Source of the DNA: Azophilus sp964638775
GTDB taxonomy: Bacteria; Pseudomonadota; Gammaproteobacteria; Pseudomonadales; Azotimanducaceae
NCBI GenBank assembly: GCA_964638775.1
Contig: CAZWZH010000092.1
Coordinates: 1-32,706, forward strand
Direction: 5' to 3'
DNA: 32,706 bases
The position numbers and the translations under genes are program-made. Shown piece by piece: positions 15,322 to 24,428 of the stretch. Position 1 is the first letter of the stretch, and each line of letters begins with the position of its first letter. The notes beneath the pieces were generated by a model. The model worked only from the letters and a program-made list of their open reading frames with translations. It was not told the origin of the DNA and ran no database searches.

Positions 15322-17733
15322 ATGACCGAAAACCCGATTACCGGCCTGCCGGTGCTGCCGTTGCGCGACATGGTGGTCTATCCGCACAGCGTGCACCCCC
15401 TGTTCGTCGGCACCGAGAGTTCCATCAAGGCGCTCGATGCGGCGATGAGCGCCGGAAAGAGCATCCTGCTGGTGGCAAAGCGGGATGCCACGGCCGAGCG
15501 CCTGGAAGCCGGCGATGTCTTCTCGGTCGGTACGCTGGCCACCATCCTGCAACTGCTGAAGCTCCCTGACGGCACCGTGAAAGTGCTGGTCGAAGGCGAA
15601 CGGCGGGCCAGGATCACGCGGCTGGAGTTCGATGGCCAATACATCGTCGCCGATGTTGAGACCGTGACGGAAGGGGAGGCGAACGCTTCCGAGGTGCAAA
15701 AGGGCCTACAGATGGCCATGTCCCAGTTCGAGGAGTTCGCGCAGTTCAGCAAGAAAGTGCCGCAGGAGGTGCTGGCCACGCTGTCCGGCATCGACGACCC
15801 CGCGCGGCTCATCGACTCGATCGCCTCGCACATGACGCTTTCTGTCAAGGACAGGCAGGCCGTTCTCGAATCCTTCGATCTCAAGAAGAGGATCGACCTG
15901 GTCCTGTCGCTGATGGACACCCATCTCGATGTCCAGCGGCTGGAAAAGGACATCCGCGGCCGCGTCAAGAAACAGATGGAGAAGAGCCAGCGGGAGTACT
16001 ACCTCAACGAGCAGATCAAGGCGATCCAGAAGGAACTCGGCGATATCCAGGAAGGCTCCAACGAGATCGACCAACTGGCGGCGAAGGTCGCCGAAGCCCG
16101 CATGCCGAAGGATGCCAGGAACAAGGCACTCGCAGAACTGGGCAAGCTCAGGCTGATGGCCCCGATGTCGGCCGAGGCGACCGTGGTGCGCGGGTATCTC
16201 GACTGGATGCTGAGCATGCCCTGGAAGAAACGCAGCCGCGTGCGCCGGGATCTCCCGGAAGCCCAGCGGATCCTCGACGAGGATCACTACGGGCTCGAGG
16301 AGGTCAAGGAGCGGATCATCGAGTACCTGGCGGTGCAGAGTCGGGTGCGCCGCATGAGCGGGCCGGTGCTCTGCTTTGTGGGCCCGCCGGGTGTCGGCAA
16401 GACGTCCCTCGGCGAGAGCATCGCCCGCGCCACAAACCGCAAGTTCGTGCGGGTGGCGCTGGGCGGCATCCGCGACGAGGCCGAAATACGCGGCCACCGG
16501 CGCACCTATATCGGTTCGATGCCGGGCCGGATCGTGCAGAAGATGGCCAAGGCCGGCGTCAGCAACCCGTTGTTCCTGCTCGATGAAGTGGACAAGATGG
16601 GAACCGATTTCCGGGGCGATCCGGCGAGCGCGTTGCTCGAGGTGCTCGATGCCGAGCAGAACGGGACCTTCAACGACCACTATCTCGAAGTCGACTACGA
16701 CCTCTCGGACGTGTTTTTCGTGTGCACCTCCAACTCCCTCAACATGCCTCCGGCGCTACTGGACCGCATGGAGGTCATTCGGCTGCCGGGGTACACCGAA
16801 GACGAGAAACTCAACATTGCCGGGCGCTTTCTCATACCCAAGCACCTCGAGCGCTCGGGCCTGAAAACCGGCGAACTCGCCATGACAGACAAGGCGATAC
16901 TGCACCTGATCCGCTATTACACCAAGGAGGCGGGCGTGCGCGGCCTGGAGCGGGAGATCGCCAAGCTGGCCCGCAAGGTGGTCAAGCGCAAGGCAATGCG
17001 GCCGGAAATCGGCGACATCAGGGTCCGCGCGAAGGACATCGAGAAATACAACGGCGTACGGCGTCACACCTACGGGCTCGCCGAGGAGAACAACCAGATC
17101 GGCATCGTCACCGGGCTGGCCTGGACGGAAGCGGGCGGGGAACTGCTGAATATCGAGGCGGTCGCCGTCCCCGGCAAGGGCAGGCAAACCAAGACCGGCT
17201 CACTCGGCGATGTCATGCAGGAGAGCATCCAGGCGGCGCTCACCTTCGTGCGCAGCCGCGGCGATGCGCTGGGCGTAGCCGGTGACTTCCACGAAAAATA
17301 CGACCTCCACATTCATGTTCCGGAAGGCGCCACACCCAAGGACGGCCCCAGCGCCGGCATCGGGATGTGCACGGCCATGGTCTCCGTGGTAACCGGCATC
17401 CCCGTTCGCGCCGATGTCGCGATGACCGGTGAAATCACCCTGCGCGGACGCGTCCTGCCCATCGGCGGCCTGAAGGAAAAGCTGCTTGCGGCACACCGGG
17501 GAGGCATACGTCACGTTGTCATTCCGGAGGAAAACGAACGTGATCTCAAAGAGATAGCCGACAATATCAAGGAAAACCTGAACATCCACCCGGTCAAGTG
17601 GATGGATGCGGTGCTTGAGTTCGCGCTCGAACGAATGCCCGCACCCCGGTTCGCCAAGGAAGCGGGTCCCCCGGTTTCCGGCCCGGTAGTGGACCTCAAC
17701 GCTGACGACGAACCGACCGTCAATCCCCACTGA
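15322..17733 (+). CDS. lon: ATP-dependent protease La (Lon)
   Basis: Lon degrades misfolded and regulatory proteins in the cytosol. It has 803 residues. The N-terminal substrate domain begins PVLPLRDMVVYPHSVHPLFVG. Coiled-coil linker REYYLNEQIKAIQKELG precedes the AAA+ module, with Walker A GPPGVGKTS at about 354-362 and Walker B LFLLDEVDKM. The protease domain has the Ser-Lys dyad Ser677 in DGPSAGIGM and Lys720 in GGLKEKLLAAHRGG. All key residues are intact. A GC hairpin (CCGGCC/GGCCGG) follows the stop but lacks a T-tract. The next gene, hupB, has its own promoter. Confidence 0.97.
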   Translation: MTENPITGLPVLPLRDMVVYPHSVHPLFVGTESSIKALDAAMSAGKSILLVAKRDATAERLEAGDVFSVGTLATILQLLKLPDGTVKVLVEGERRARITRLEFDGQYIVADVETVTEGEANASEVQKGLQMAMSQFEEFAQFSKKVPQEVLATLSGIDDPARLIDSIASHMTLSVKDRQAVLESFDLKKRIDLVLSLMDTHLDVQRLEKDIRGRVKKQMEKSQREYYLNEQIKAIQKELGDIQEGSNEIDQLAAKVAEARMPKDARNKALAELGKLRLMAPMSAEATVVRGYLDWMLSMPWKKRSRVRRDLPEAQRILDEDHYGLEEVKERIIEYLAVQSRVRRMSGPVLCFVGPPGVGKTSLGESIARATNRKFVRVALGGIRDEAEIRGHRRTYIGSMPGRIVQKMAKAGVSNPLFLLDEVDKMGTDFRGDPASALLEVLDAEQNGTFNDHYLEVDYDLSDVFFVCTSNSLNMPPALLDRMEVIRLPGYTEDEKLNIAGRFLIPKHLERSGLKTGELAMTDKAILHLIRYYTKEAGVRGLEREIAKLARKVVKRKAMRPEIGDIRVRAKDIEKYNGVRRHTYGLAEENNQIGIVTGLAWTEAGGELLNIEAVAVPGKGRQTKTGSLGDVMQESIQAALTFVRSRGDALGVAGDFHEKYDLHIHVPEGATPKDGPSAGIGMCTAMVSVVTGIPVRADVAMTGEITLRGRVLPIGGLKEKLLAAHRGGIRHVVIPEENERDLKEIADNIKENLNIHPVKWMDAVLEFALERMPAPRFAKEAGPPVSGPVVDLNADDEPTVNPH

Positions 17734-17786
17734 CCCGGCCGCCCGGCCGGTTCGTGAATTGGTCGGGCCGGGAGGCGGGTACAGGC

Positions 17787-17815
17787 TTGCAGTGAAAAAA
17801 CGCTGTTGGTATAAA
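17787..17815 (+). promoter_or_regulatory. Sigma-70 promoter of hupB
   Basis: TTGCAG (17787-17792) and TATAAA (17810-17815) are separated by 17 bases, with an A-tract in the spacer. It lies in the 166-base gap between lon and the HU gene and would give a leader of about 75-80 nucleotides. Confidence 0.7.
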
Positions 17816-17899
17816 CGCGAGGGCTGATCGTAGTCATCATACGGTTGCAAATTCATCTCGGCTGTCCGTTCAAGGGTCGCCGTCATCGAGGGAAAACAC

Positions 17900-18172
17900 G
17901 TGAACAAATCCGAACTCACAGATCGCATCGCAGCAGGATCCGGTATCTCCAGGGCGGCTGCCGCTCGGGCGCTAGAAGCAACGCTTGACGCCATTACAGA
18001 CTCGCTCAAACAGTCCGACCCGGTTGCGCTGGTGGGGTTCGGAACGTTCTCCGTCAGAGACCGGGCGGCCCGCACCGGCCGCAATCCCCAGACCGGCGAA
18101 ACCATCGAGATCGCGGCCTCCAGGGTGCCGGCATTCAAGGCCGGCAAAACGCTCAAAGACGCTTTGAACTAA
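17900..18172 (+). CDS. hupB: DNA-binding protein HU, beta type
   Basis: HU is the small histone-like protein that bends DNA non-specifically and compacts the nucleoid. The 90 residues match the family: NKSELTDRIAAGSGISRAAA forms the dimerising helices, and GFGTFSVRDRAARTGRNPQTGE is the strand and beta-arm with the conserved Arg and Pro. The C-terminus FKAGKTLKDALN is standard. It follows lon as in most gammaproteobacteria. The start codon is GTG at 17900. A perfect intrinsic terminator lies 55 bases downstream, so abundant HU mRNA can be made as a single-gene transcript. Confidence 0.96.
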   Translation: MNKSELTDRIAAGSGISRAAAARALEATLDAITDSLKQSDPVALVGFGTFSVRDRAARTGRNPQTGETIEIAASRVPAFKAGKTLKDALN

Positions 18173-18227
18173 GGAAAGGCCCCATACCGATCGACTTCCC
18201 CAGAGCAGGGATTTCATCAATTCGTCT

Positions 18228-18253
18228 AAAGGCGCAGCTTCTGCGCCTTTTTT
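18228..18253 (+). terminator. Intrinsic terminator of hupB
   Basis: AAAGGCGCAG (18228-18237) pairs perfectly with CTGCGCCTTT (18241-18250) around a three-base loop and ends in six T residues. It is the strongest intrinsic terminator on the plus strand of this window. The ppiD start is only 18 bases beyond its end. Confidence 0.92.
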
Positions 18254-18271
18254 GTTGGCGGGACTAGAACC

Positions 18272-20173
18272 ATGTTGCAGAAGCTTAGAGACCGCACCCA
18301 GAGCATGGGGTTCAAGATCATCGTGGCGGCGCTCGTCTTCGCGCTGGCGTTTTTCGGTTTCGGGGCGTTCAATGTCTTTGCGCCCGGCGACCCCGAAATC
18401 GCCAGCGTCAACGGCGACGAGATCACCCGTGGCATGGTGGAGGTGGAAACCGAACGCCAGCGCCGCAGAATCATGCTGCAGCTCGGCGATGAGGCCGATC
18501 CGGAAGCCATCGATCAACTGGCGCTGCAGCAGGCTTCCCTGGAGCAGTTGATCGTCCGCAAGCTGCTCGACCAGGCAATCGACGAGTTGGGCTTGCAGGC
18601 ATCGAAATCCCAGGTGGACGAAATTGTCGCCGGCGACCCCAACTTCCAGGTGGACGGCCGCTTCAACGAGAACCTCTACCGGCGTGGCGTATCCGCACTC
18701 GGCTACTCCGCGCCCGAGTACCTCGAGGAAATGGGGGCGCTCCTGAGGGTGAACCAGCTACGTCAGGCGGTCACCGAAACGGCCGTACTGCCGCTTTGGG
18801 AAACACGGCTCCTGAACGCCCTCATGAACCAGAGTCGCGATATCGCCTACCTGCCGTTTACGGTCGAACATTTCAGCGCGGGCGTTGAAATCGCACCCGA
18901 GGAGATTCTCACCTACTACAACGAACACCAGGCGGAATTCATGACGGAAGAGTCCGTCGATGTCGCCTACCTGGAATTGGACTGGCAAATGCTCACCGAA
19001 GACCCGGCGGTCGACATCGACGAGGAACAGCTACGCAACGAATACGAGGCAGACAAGGCAAACGCCGGCGGGGAAGAACGGCGCAGCAGTTCGCACATTC
19101 TTCTTCAGGTTACCGACGACCGGAACGACGAACAGGCCAGGGCCCTGTTGGCCGACATCCGGCAACGCATCGAATCCGGGGAGTCCTTCGCAGACCTCGC
19201 CGGCGAGTATTCCGAAGACCCGGGCTCGAGTGCGGCGGGCGGTGAGTTGGGCAGCGTGGGCAAGGGCATATTCGACCCGGACTTCGAGCGGGCGCTGTGG
19301 AACCTCGAAGAAGACGGCCAGCTCTCCGAGCCGGTGAAATCCCAGTTCGGTTACCACCTGATCCGGCTCGACGGCATCGAGATCCAGCCTTACCCCGAGT
19401 TCGACGAACTGAGGGCTGACATCGAGCGGCGCCTGGTCGAAAACGCCGCGCGGGAGCTGTTCAAGGACCGGTTGCGCGAACTCGATAACCTGGCGTTCGA
19501 GATGAACGATTCCCTGGACGGCATCGCGGAAACCCTTGAACTCGACCTGAACCGGGCCGAGGGCGTCACCCGTGAGTCCGGTGAAGGGATTTTCGTCAAT
19601 GCCGGTTTGCGCGATGCGGTATTCGAGGCCGATGTGCTGGTCGACGGCAACAACAGCCCGGCGGTGGAGTACAGCGACGGGCGCGCCGTGGTGGCGCGGG
19701 TGTGGGAGAGCCATCCACCCGTGGTCAAGCCCTTCGCCGAGGTCGAAGGGGAGATCGGGACATTGCTCGTCGAGCAGGAAGCGCAACGGGCACTGCTTGC
19801 CGCCCGAGGCGAGGCGCTGGAGCAGATACGCGGCGGCGCGAGCGTGACCGATGTCGCCGATGCGCACGGCCTTGACTGGGAGACCTTCGAACTCGTTACC
19901 CGGGCGGGAGGCACGGCGCCCGACGACGTTCTGGCCGCCGCCTTCGCGCTGCCGCGACCCCCGGAAGGCGGCAGGAGTGTGGGTGAGGCGAGTCTCGGTG
20001 CGGACGGGGAGGCGCTTGTAACCGTCACGCGCGTACAGGACGGCGACCTCGCGGCGGTCTCCGATGCGGAACTCGAAACCATGCGCACCTGGTTCGCCTC
20101 CCGGGGCGGCACCCTGGACTTTGCGGCCCTGCAGGCCGCACTGGATGCCGAAGCGGACATCGAGCGGCGCTGA
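18272..20173 (+). CDS. ppiD: Periplasmic folding chaperone PpiD, membrane-anchored parvulin
   Basis: PpiD is anchored in the inner membrane near the SecYEG exit and helps newly exported proteins. It has 633 residues. A short basic N-terminus and one membrane helix (about 13-33, GFKIIVAALVFALAFFGFGAF) are followed by a SurA-like N-terminal region with SVNGDEITRG. The parvulin domain (about 268-370) carries SSHILLQV, ESFADLAGEYSEDPGSSAAGGELGSVGKG and SQFGYHLIRLDGI. The remaining 260 residues are acidic and less conserved, as in the family. It follows hupB as usual. How it is transcribed is unclear because a terminator immediately precedes it. Confidence 0.94.
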   Translation: MLQKLRDRTQSMGFKIIVAALVFALAFFGFGAFNVFAPGDPEIASVNGDEITRGMVEVETERQRRRIMLQLGDEADPEAIDQLALQQASLEQLIVRKLLDQAIDELGLQASKSQVDEIVAGDPNFQVDGRFNENLYRRGVSALGYSAPEYLEEMGALLRVNQLRQAVTETAVLPLWETRLLNALMNQSRDIAYLPFTVEHFSAGVEIAPEEILTYYNEHQAEFMTEESVDVAYLELDWQMLTEDPAVDIDEEQLRNEYEADKANAGGEERRSSSHILLQVTDDRNDEQARALLADIRQRIESGESFADLAGEYSEDPGSSAAGGELGSVGKGIFDPDFERALWNLEEDGQLSEPVKSQFGYHLIRLDGIEIQPYPEFDELRADIERRLVENAARELFKDRLRELDNLAFEMNDSLDGIAETLELDLNRAEGVTRESGEGIFVNAGLRDAVFEADVLVDGNNSPAVEYSDGRAVVARVWESHPPVVKPFAEVEGEIGTLLVEQEAQRALLAARGEALEQIRGGASVTDVADAHGLDWETFELVTRAGGTAPDDVLAAAFALPRPPEGGRSVGEASLGADGEALVTVTRVQDGDLAAVSDAELETMRTWFASRGGTLDFAALQAALDAEADIERR

Positions 20174-20187
20174 GCAGGGCGGCCGGC

Positions 20188-20946
20188 GTGCCTGGTTCAC
20201 AGCAATCACGGGCCACCTGGTGCGACAGCAGTCTCGGGCAGTGGGTCCTCGCCCGGGAAGATCCCCTCCTGGCCGACCTGGTGCGACGGTTTCACGGCGA
20301 TACGCTGGTCTGGTCCGGCGGCACGCCGGCAGCGGCCCGTGGTGTCAAGCGCTGCATGGTCCGCAACTGCTTCTACCTGGCCGTCCGGGAAACGGAAACG
20401 CACGCCGAACTGTCGAGCATGACCAGCCGCCTCAGTGCGCTGCCCATGCCCAACCAGTCCGCGGACGGCTTCGTTCTGCATCACAGCCTCGAGTTGGAGG
20501 ACGATCCGCGGGAGGCCTTGCGCGAGGTGAGCCGCGTTGTCGCGCCCGGCGGCCGGCTGCTGATCTGCGCGTTCAACGCAATGAGCCTGTGGGGATTGCG
20601 GGTGATGTACGGGCGCCTGCACGACGACCCGTTCTCGGGCATGCGCTTTGTCAATCCCCTGCGCCTGCTCGACTGGCTGGCGTTGCTGGGCTTCAGGCCG
20701 GAAACCCGCACCGCCTACCTCGGATTCGGCCTGCCGTTGCACCTCGGCTGGAACTGGCCGCGGCAGGTCGGCGCCTGGCTGGACCGGGTACAGCCGCCCA
20801 CCGGGGGCGTTGTCATTGTCTCGGCGCTGAAACAGGCCCAGGGCGGGCGCTGGGTGGGACGGCGCCAGGCCCGCGAACGATCCCGCGTAGCACCGGTCGC
20901 CTACCCGAAACCGACTGCCTGGAAGCCCCTTGAGCGCCGTCGTTGA
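20188..20946 (+). CDS. YafS-like putative SAM-dependent methyltransferase
   Basis: The 252-residue protein resembles the methyltransferase-domain proteins found beside rnhA and dnaQ (YafS in E. coli). The post-motif region is clear: ALPMPNQSADGFVLHHSLELEDDP and ALREVSRVVAPGGRLLICAFNAMSLWGLR fit motifs II-III of Methyltransf_11. The glycine-rich SAM motif I expected 50-60 residues earlier is not obvious; VWSGGTPAAARG occupies that place. The C-terminus is basic. The substrate is unknown. The GTG at 20188 is 14 bases after ppiD, and the gene overlaps rnhA by 17 bases. Confidence 0.75.
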   Translation: MPGSQQSRATWCDSSLGQWVLAREDPLLADLVRRFHGDTLVWSGGTPAAARGVKRCMVRNCFYLAVRETETHAELSSMTSRLSALPMPNQSADGFVLHHSLELEDDPREALREVSRVVAPGGRLLICAFNAMSLWGLRVMYGRLHDDPFSGMRFVNPLRLLDWLALLGFRPETRTAYLGFGLPLHLGWNWPRQVGAWLDRVQPPTGGVVIVSALKQAQGGRWVGRRQARERSRVAPVAYPKPTAWKPLERRR

Positions 20947-21421
20947 GATCTTCACCGACGGCGCCTGCCGTGGCAATCCCGGCCCCGGTGGCTGGGCGGC
21001 ACTGCTGCGGTACCGGAGCAGCAGCAAGGTTGTCTCCGGAGCGGAACGGGACTCCACCAACAACCGCATGGAGCTCATGGCCGCCATCCAGGGTCTGGAG
21101 CGCCTGACTCGGCCGTGCCGGGTCGTGCTGTCTACGGATTCCGAATACGTGCGCCGGGGCATCACCGAGTGGGTGCCCCGCTGGCGGCGAAACGGCTGGC
21201 GCACCAGCCAGAAAACGCCGGTCAAGAACCGCGATCTCTGGCATCGCCTGGAGGCCGCCGCCGAACCTCACCGGATCGACTGGCGCTGGGTGAAGGGTCA
21301 CAGCGGGCACCCGGAGAACGAGCGGGTCGACCGCCTCGCCAACGAGGCCATCGATGCACTCGAGAGGCATCCGGAAACCGGCGCGGGACCCATTGACGCG
21401 GCGGCGGAGCGCCGGGGCTGA
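20930..21421 (+). CDS. rnhA: Ribonuclease HI
   Basis: RNase HI cuts the RNA strand of RNA-DNA hybrids, including R-loops and ColE1-type primers. At 163 residues it is normal. The four acidic residues are visible: Asp in EIFTDGACRGNPGPGGWA, Glu in TNNRMELMAAI, Asp in LSTDSEYV and Asp in GHPENERVDRLAN; the catalytic-loop His is in KGHSGH. The start is taken as TTG at 20930 behind GGAAG; no ATG or GTG precedes the first conserved strand. It overlaps the methyltransferase-like gene by 17 bases and dnaQ by one base (TGATG). Confidence 0.95.
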   Translation: MSAVVEIFTDGACRGNPGPGGWAALLRYRSSSKVVSGAERDSTNNRMELMAAIQGLERLTRPCRVVLSTDSEYVRRGITEWVPRWRRNGWRTSQKTPVKNRDLWHRLEAAAEPHRIDWRWVKGHSGHPENERVDRLANEAIDALERHPETGAGPIDAAAERRG

Positions 21422-22134
21422 TGCGCCAGATCGTTCTGGACACGGAAACCACGGGCCTGGAACCCGAGCAGGGCCACAGGATCATAGAGATCGGCGCCAT
21501 CGAACTCATCGACCGCAAGCCCACCGGCGAGCGCTTTCACACTTACATCAATCCCGAGCGGGACATCGACGACGGCGCCCTGGAGGTTCACGGCATCAGG
21601 CGCGAATTCCTCGACGACAAGCCGACGTTTGCGGATATCTGCGATGCGTTCGTCGAATTCGTGCGCGGCGCCGAACTGATCATCCACAATGCGCCTTTCG
21701 ATCGCTCCTTTCTCGACGACGAGTTCTCCAGGCTGCCGGGAATCGACTTTCGTCTCGAAGAACTTTGCCGCATAGAAGACTCCCTCGACCTGGCGCGGCG
21801 CCGCCACCCCGGACAGCGGAACAACCTCGACGCCCTTTGCCGCCGTTACGGGGTGGACAACAAGCACCGAACGCTGCACGGGGCGCTGCTGGACGCGGAG
21901 ATTCTGGCGGATGTCTATCTCGCGATGACCGGCGGACAAACCGGGATGTTCGCCAACCCGCAGGGCCAGGAGGCACAGGCCCTCGCCAGCGAGGAAGCGT
22001 TTCCGCCCCTGCCGGCCGACCGGCCGCGATTGAAAGTGATCCGGGCCAGTCCCGAGGAGCTGGCCGCCCACGAAGCCATGCTCGAACGCCTGGGAGACCG
22101 TTGCGTCTGGACGAGAATCCGTCCGAACCAGTAG
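21421..22134 (+). CDS. dnaQ: DNA polymerase III epsilon subunit, 3'-5' proofreading exonuclease
   Basis: Epsilon proofreads for the replicative polymerase as part of the alpha-epsilon-theta core. It has 237 residues. The DEDDh motifs are in order: Asp7 and Glu9 in LDTETTGLEP, Asp in HNAPFDRSFLDDEF, and His with the last Asp in LHGALLDAEILADVYLAM. The long tail after residue 180 should hold the segment that binds the alpha subunit. It begins in the rnhA stop codon here, whereas in E. coli rnhA and dnaQ are divergent. A GCCGTCC/GGACGGC hairpin follows the stop. Confidence 0.95.
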   Translation: MRQIVLDTETTGLEPEQGHRIIEIGAIELIDRKPTGERFHTYINPERDIDDGALEVHGIRREFLDDKPTFADICDAFVEFVRGAELIIHNAPFDRSFLDDEFSRLPGIDFRLEELCRIEDSLDLARRRHPGQRNNLDALCRRYGVDNKHRTLHGALLDAEILADVYLAMTGGQTGMFANPQGQEAQALASEEAFPPLPADRPRLKVIRASPEELAAHEAMLERLGDRCVWTRIRPNQ

Positions 22135-22148
22135 AGTAGGCCGCCGCC

Positions 22149-22175
22149 GTCCGGCAGCCCGCGGGACGGCGTCCG
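22149..22175 (+). other. GC-rich hairpin between dnaQ and sohB
   Basis: GCCGTCC and GGACGGC form 7-base arms separated by about ten bases, with no following T-tract. It may be a weak terminator or a stabilising 3' stem. A good ribosome-binding site (CAGGAGCC) for sohB lies just before 22211. Confidence 0.4.
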
Positions 22176-22210
22176 CCCAGACACACCAGATCGATGCAAC
22201 AGGAGCCGGC

Positions 22211-23224
22211 ATGGCCTACGTCTACGAATATCTTGTTTTTCTGGCCCAGGCCGTCACTGTCGTCGCAGCCATGCTGATCGTGATTTCCGCCGCCGCATCC
22301 CTGGCGGCGAAGAAACGCTCGGAGACGATGGGCCACCTGGAAGTCACCCGGCTCAACGATCACCTCGACAGCCTCAGGCAGTGCATCGAGCAGGCCGTCC
22401 TTCCCGCGGGTGAATTCAAGAAAGCCGCCAAGGCGGCGGCCAAAAAGCGAAAACAGGAGAGGCGCCAGGGCCCGGAAAAGAACGGGCAGCCGGGCCGCGT
22501 CTTTGCACTCGCGTTCAAGGGCGACATGCAGGCGAGCCGGGTCAAGGGGCTTCGGCACGAGATCAACGCCATTCTTTCCGAAGCCCGGGAAGGCGATGAA
22601 GTGGTCGCGCGCGTCGAGAGTCCCGGCGGCCTGGCCCACAGCTATGGCCTGGCCGCCTCCCAGCTCCTGCGGGTCCGGGAGAAGAACCTGAACCTGGTGG
22701 TCGCGGTCGACAAGGTGGCGGCGAGCGGCGGTTACCTGATGGCGGCGGTCGCGAACCGCCTTATCGCCGCACCCTTTGCCGTGGTCGGTTCCATCGGGGT
22801 CGTCGCGCAGGTTCCGAACGTGCACCGCCTGCTCAAGAAGAAGGACGTCGACGTGGAACTCATTACCGCCGGCAAGTACAAGCGCACGCTGACGGTGTTC
22901 GGAGAGAACACCCAGGAGGGCCGGGAGAAGTTCACCGACGAGCTGGAGGACCTGCACGCGCTGTTCCAGGAGTTCGTCGTGGACAAACGCCCCGGTCTCG
23001 ACCTGGAAAAGGTGGCAACCGGAGAAGCCTGGTTCGGCCAACGCGCCCTGGACCTCAACCTGGTCGACGAGATCATGACCAGCGACGAATACCTGATGCA
23101 GCGGTGCGCCGATACCGATGTCTACGAAATACGCTGGAAAGAGCCGAAGAAGCCGCTGGAGAAAATGCTTGCCCAGGTCGAGAACAGCATCGGCCGCATG
23201 ACCGGGCGCCTGTTCGGCCGGTAG
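22211..23224 (+). CDS. sohB: SohB-type inner-membrane serine peptidase (S49 family)
   Basis: SohB is a signal-peptide-peptidase-like envelope protease of family S49. The 337 residues begin with a membrane helix (about 6-32). A basic, Lys/Ala-rich linker (near 70-90) precedes the protease domain. RVESPGGLAHSYGLAA, VDKVAASGGYLMA (nucleophile Ser172) and VGSIGVVAQVPNVHRLL are family motifs. The general-base lysine is in ITAGKYKRTLTVFGEN (Lys222 or Lys224). The substrate is not known. It converges with the antiporter gene, leaving 31 bases with no clear terminator between them. Confidence 0.93.
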   Translation: MAYVYEYLVFLAQAVTVVAAMLIVISAAASLAAKKRSETMGHLEVTRLNDHLDSLRQCIEQAVLPAGEFKKAAKAAAKKRKQERRQGPEKNGQPGRVFALAFKGDMQASRVKGLRHEINAILSEAREGDEVVARVESPGGLAHSYGLAASQLLRVREKNLNLVVAVDKVAASGGYLMAAVANRLIAAPFAVVGSIGVVAQVPNVHRLLKKKDVDVELITAGKYKRTLTVFGENTQEGREKFTDELEDLHALFQEFVVDKRPGLDLEKVATGEAWFGQRALDLNLVDEIMTSDEYLMQRCADTDVYEIRWKEPKKPLEKMLAQVENSIGRMTGRLFGR

Positions 23225-23255
23225 CGGGGCCGCGGGCGGCCTTGGCGGAGCGCTC

Positions 23256-24428
23256 TCAGTCCCTGCGCAGCTCGGCGCGAACCGCGATGGGGCTCGGGTA
23301 GCGGAAGATCACCAGGTAGCTGGAAACCACCAGGGTCAGGACGGTGGCGCCCTGGACGACGTGCGCCGCCTCCTTGCCGAGCAGGCCGGCGGTTATGGCG
23401 ACGTAGCTGACCAAAAGCGAGAACTCGGACGCCTGTCCCAGGCGGTAGCCGACCTCCCAGCCCGTCGCGGGGCTTTCCCCCTGCCAGCGCAGCAACGCGG
23501 AGAAAACCCCGGGCTTGATCAGCATGAGCAGAGCGGCAAGCAGCCCGGTCGGCAGCGCGACTTCGATCAGCAGCCGGACATCCAGCGCAGCCCCGACCGT
23601 GAAAAAGAACAGCACCAGGAAGAAGTCCCGTAACGGGCGCAGGCTCTCGGCGATATACAGGGCGATGGGGCTCGTGGCCAGCGCAACGCCGGCTATGAAG
23701 GCGCCGATGGCCAGCGACAGGCCGGTGGCCTCCGCGAGACTCGCGAAACCCAGGCACCATCCGATGGCCAGCAGAAAGGTGAATTCGTGAAACACATCGA
23801 ACCGCTTCAGGAGCGGCAGGATCAGGAAACGGACGGCCAGCCAGGCGCCGGCCGACAGCAGCGGGAGCGCAATCGCGATGGTGCCGAGGTTCGAAACCAG
23901 GCTGTCGAGGCTGGTGCCGTAACCCGATGCGAACAGGAGGGCGACGATGGCGATGAAGTCCTGGATGAGCAGCAGGCTGACCACGATTTCACCGACGTGC
24001 CGGTGGTGCAGTACGGTCGTCGGCAGCAGCTTGATGCCGAGAATGGTGCTCGAGAACGTGACCGCGACACCCGTGACGACGGCTTCCCGGAACTCGAAGC
24101 CGAACGCCAGCATGACCGAGAAACCGACCGCGAAGAAGGCGATGCTCGAAAGCAGCGCCGTCAACAGCGATTTCATGACCATGTTGTGCAGCTTCGACGG
24201 CTGCAGGTCGAGGCCCACCAGAAAGAGCAGGAAAATGATCCCGATCTCCGCGATCTCCGAGAGGTGCACCGCGTCGGTTACCAGGGCCAGGCCGTGCGGC
24301 CCGAGCAGGCAGCCGATGGCGATGTACGCCACGAGCAGCGGCTGACGGCCAAACAGCGCCAGGGTCGCCAGCAGGGCGGCCCCGGCGAATATCAGAAAGA
24401 CCGATTCGAGCAAATGGGGGTCAGGCAC
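23256..24428 (-). CDS. Kef-type CPA2 monovalent cation/proton antiporter, transmembrane part only
   Basis: The 390-residue protein is almost entirely hydrophobic, with about 12-13 membrane helices. FLLFLVGLDLQPSKL, TFSSTILGIKLLP, LLLIQDFIAIVALLF and FFFTVGAALDVRLL correspond to conserved Kef/CPA2 segments, including the Asp of the ion-binding unwound helix. It ends soon after the last helix and lacks the C-terminal RCK (TrkA-N) domain of KefB/KefC. Potassium, sodium or another ion cannot be decided. The start overlaps the DUF934 gene by eight bases, so it is probably co-transcribed with the sulfite reductase unit. Confidence 0.88.
   Translation of the reverse strand: MPDPHLLESVFLIFAGAALLATLALFGRQPLLVAYIAIGCLLGPHGLALVTDAVHLSEIAEIGIIFLLFLVGLDLQPSKLHNMVMKSLLTALLSSIAFFAVGFSVMLAFGFEFREAVVTGVAVTFSSTILGIKLLPTTVLHHRHVGEIVVSLLLIQDFIAIVALLFASGYGTSLDSLVSNLGTIAIALPLLSAGAWLAVRFLILPLLKRFDVFHEFTFLLAIGWCLGFASLAEATGLSLAIGAFIAGVALATSPIALYIAESLRPLRDFFLVLFFFTVGAALDVRLLIEVALPTGLLAALLMLIKPGVFSALLRWQGESPATGWEVGYRLGQASEFSLLVSYVAITAGLLGKEAAHVVQGATVLTLVVSSYLVIFRYPSPIAVRAELRRD

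Noticed and set aside
17734..17755. Intrinsic terminator of lon
   Set aside because: The CCGGCC/GGCCGG hairpin is not followed by a T-tract.
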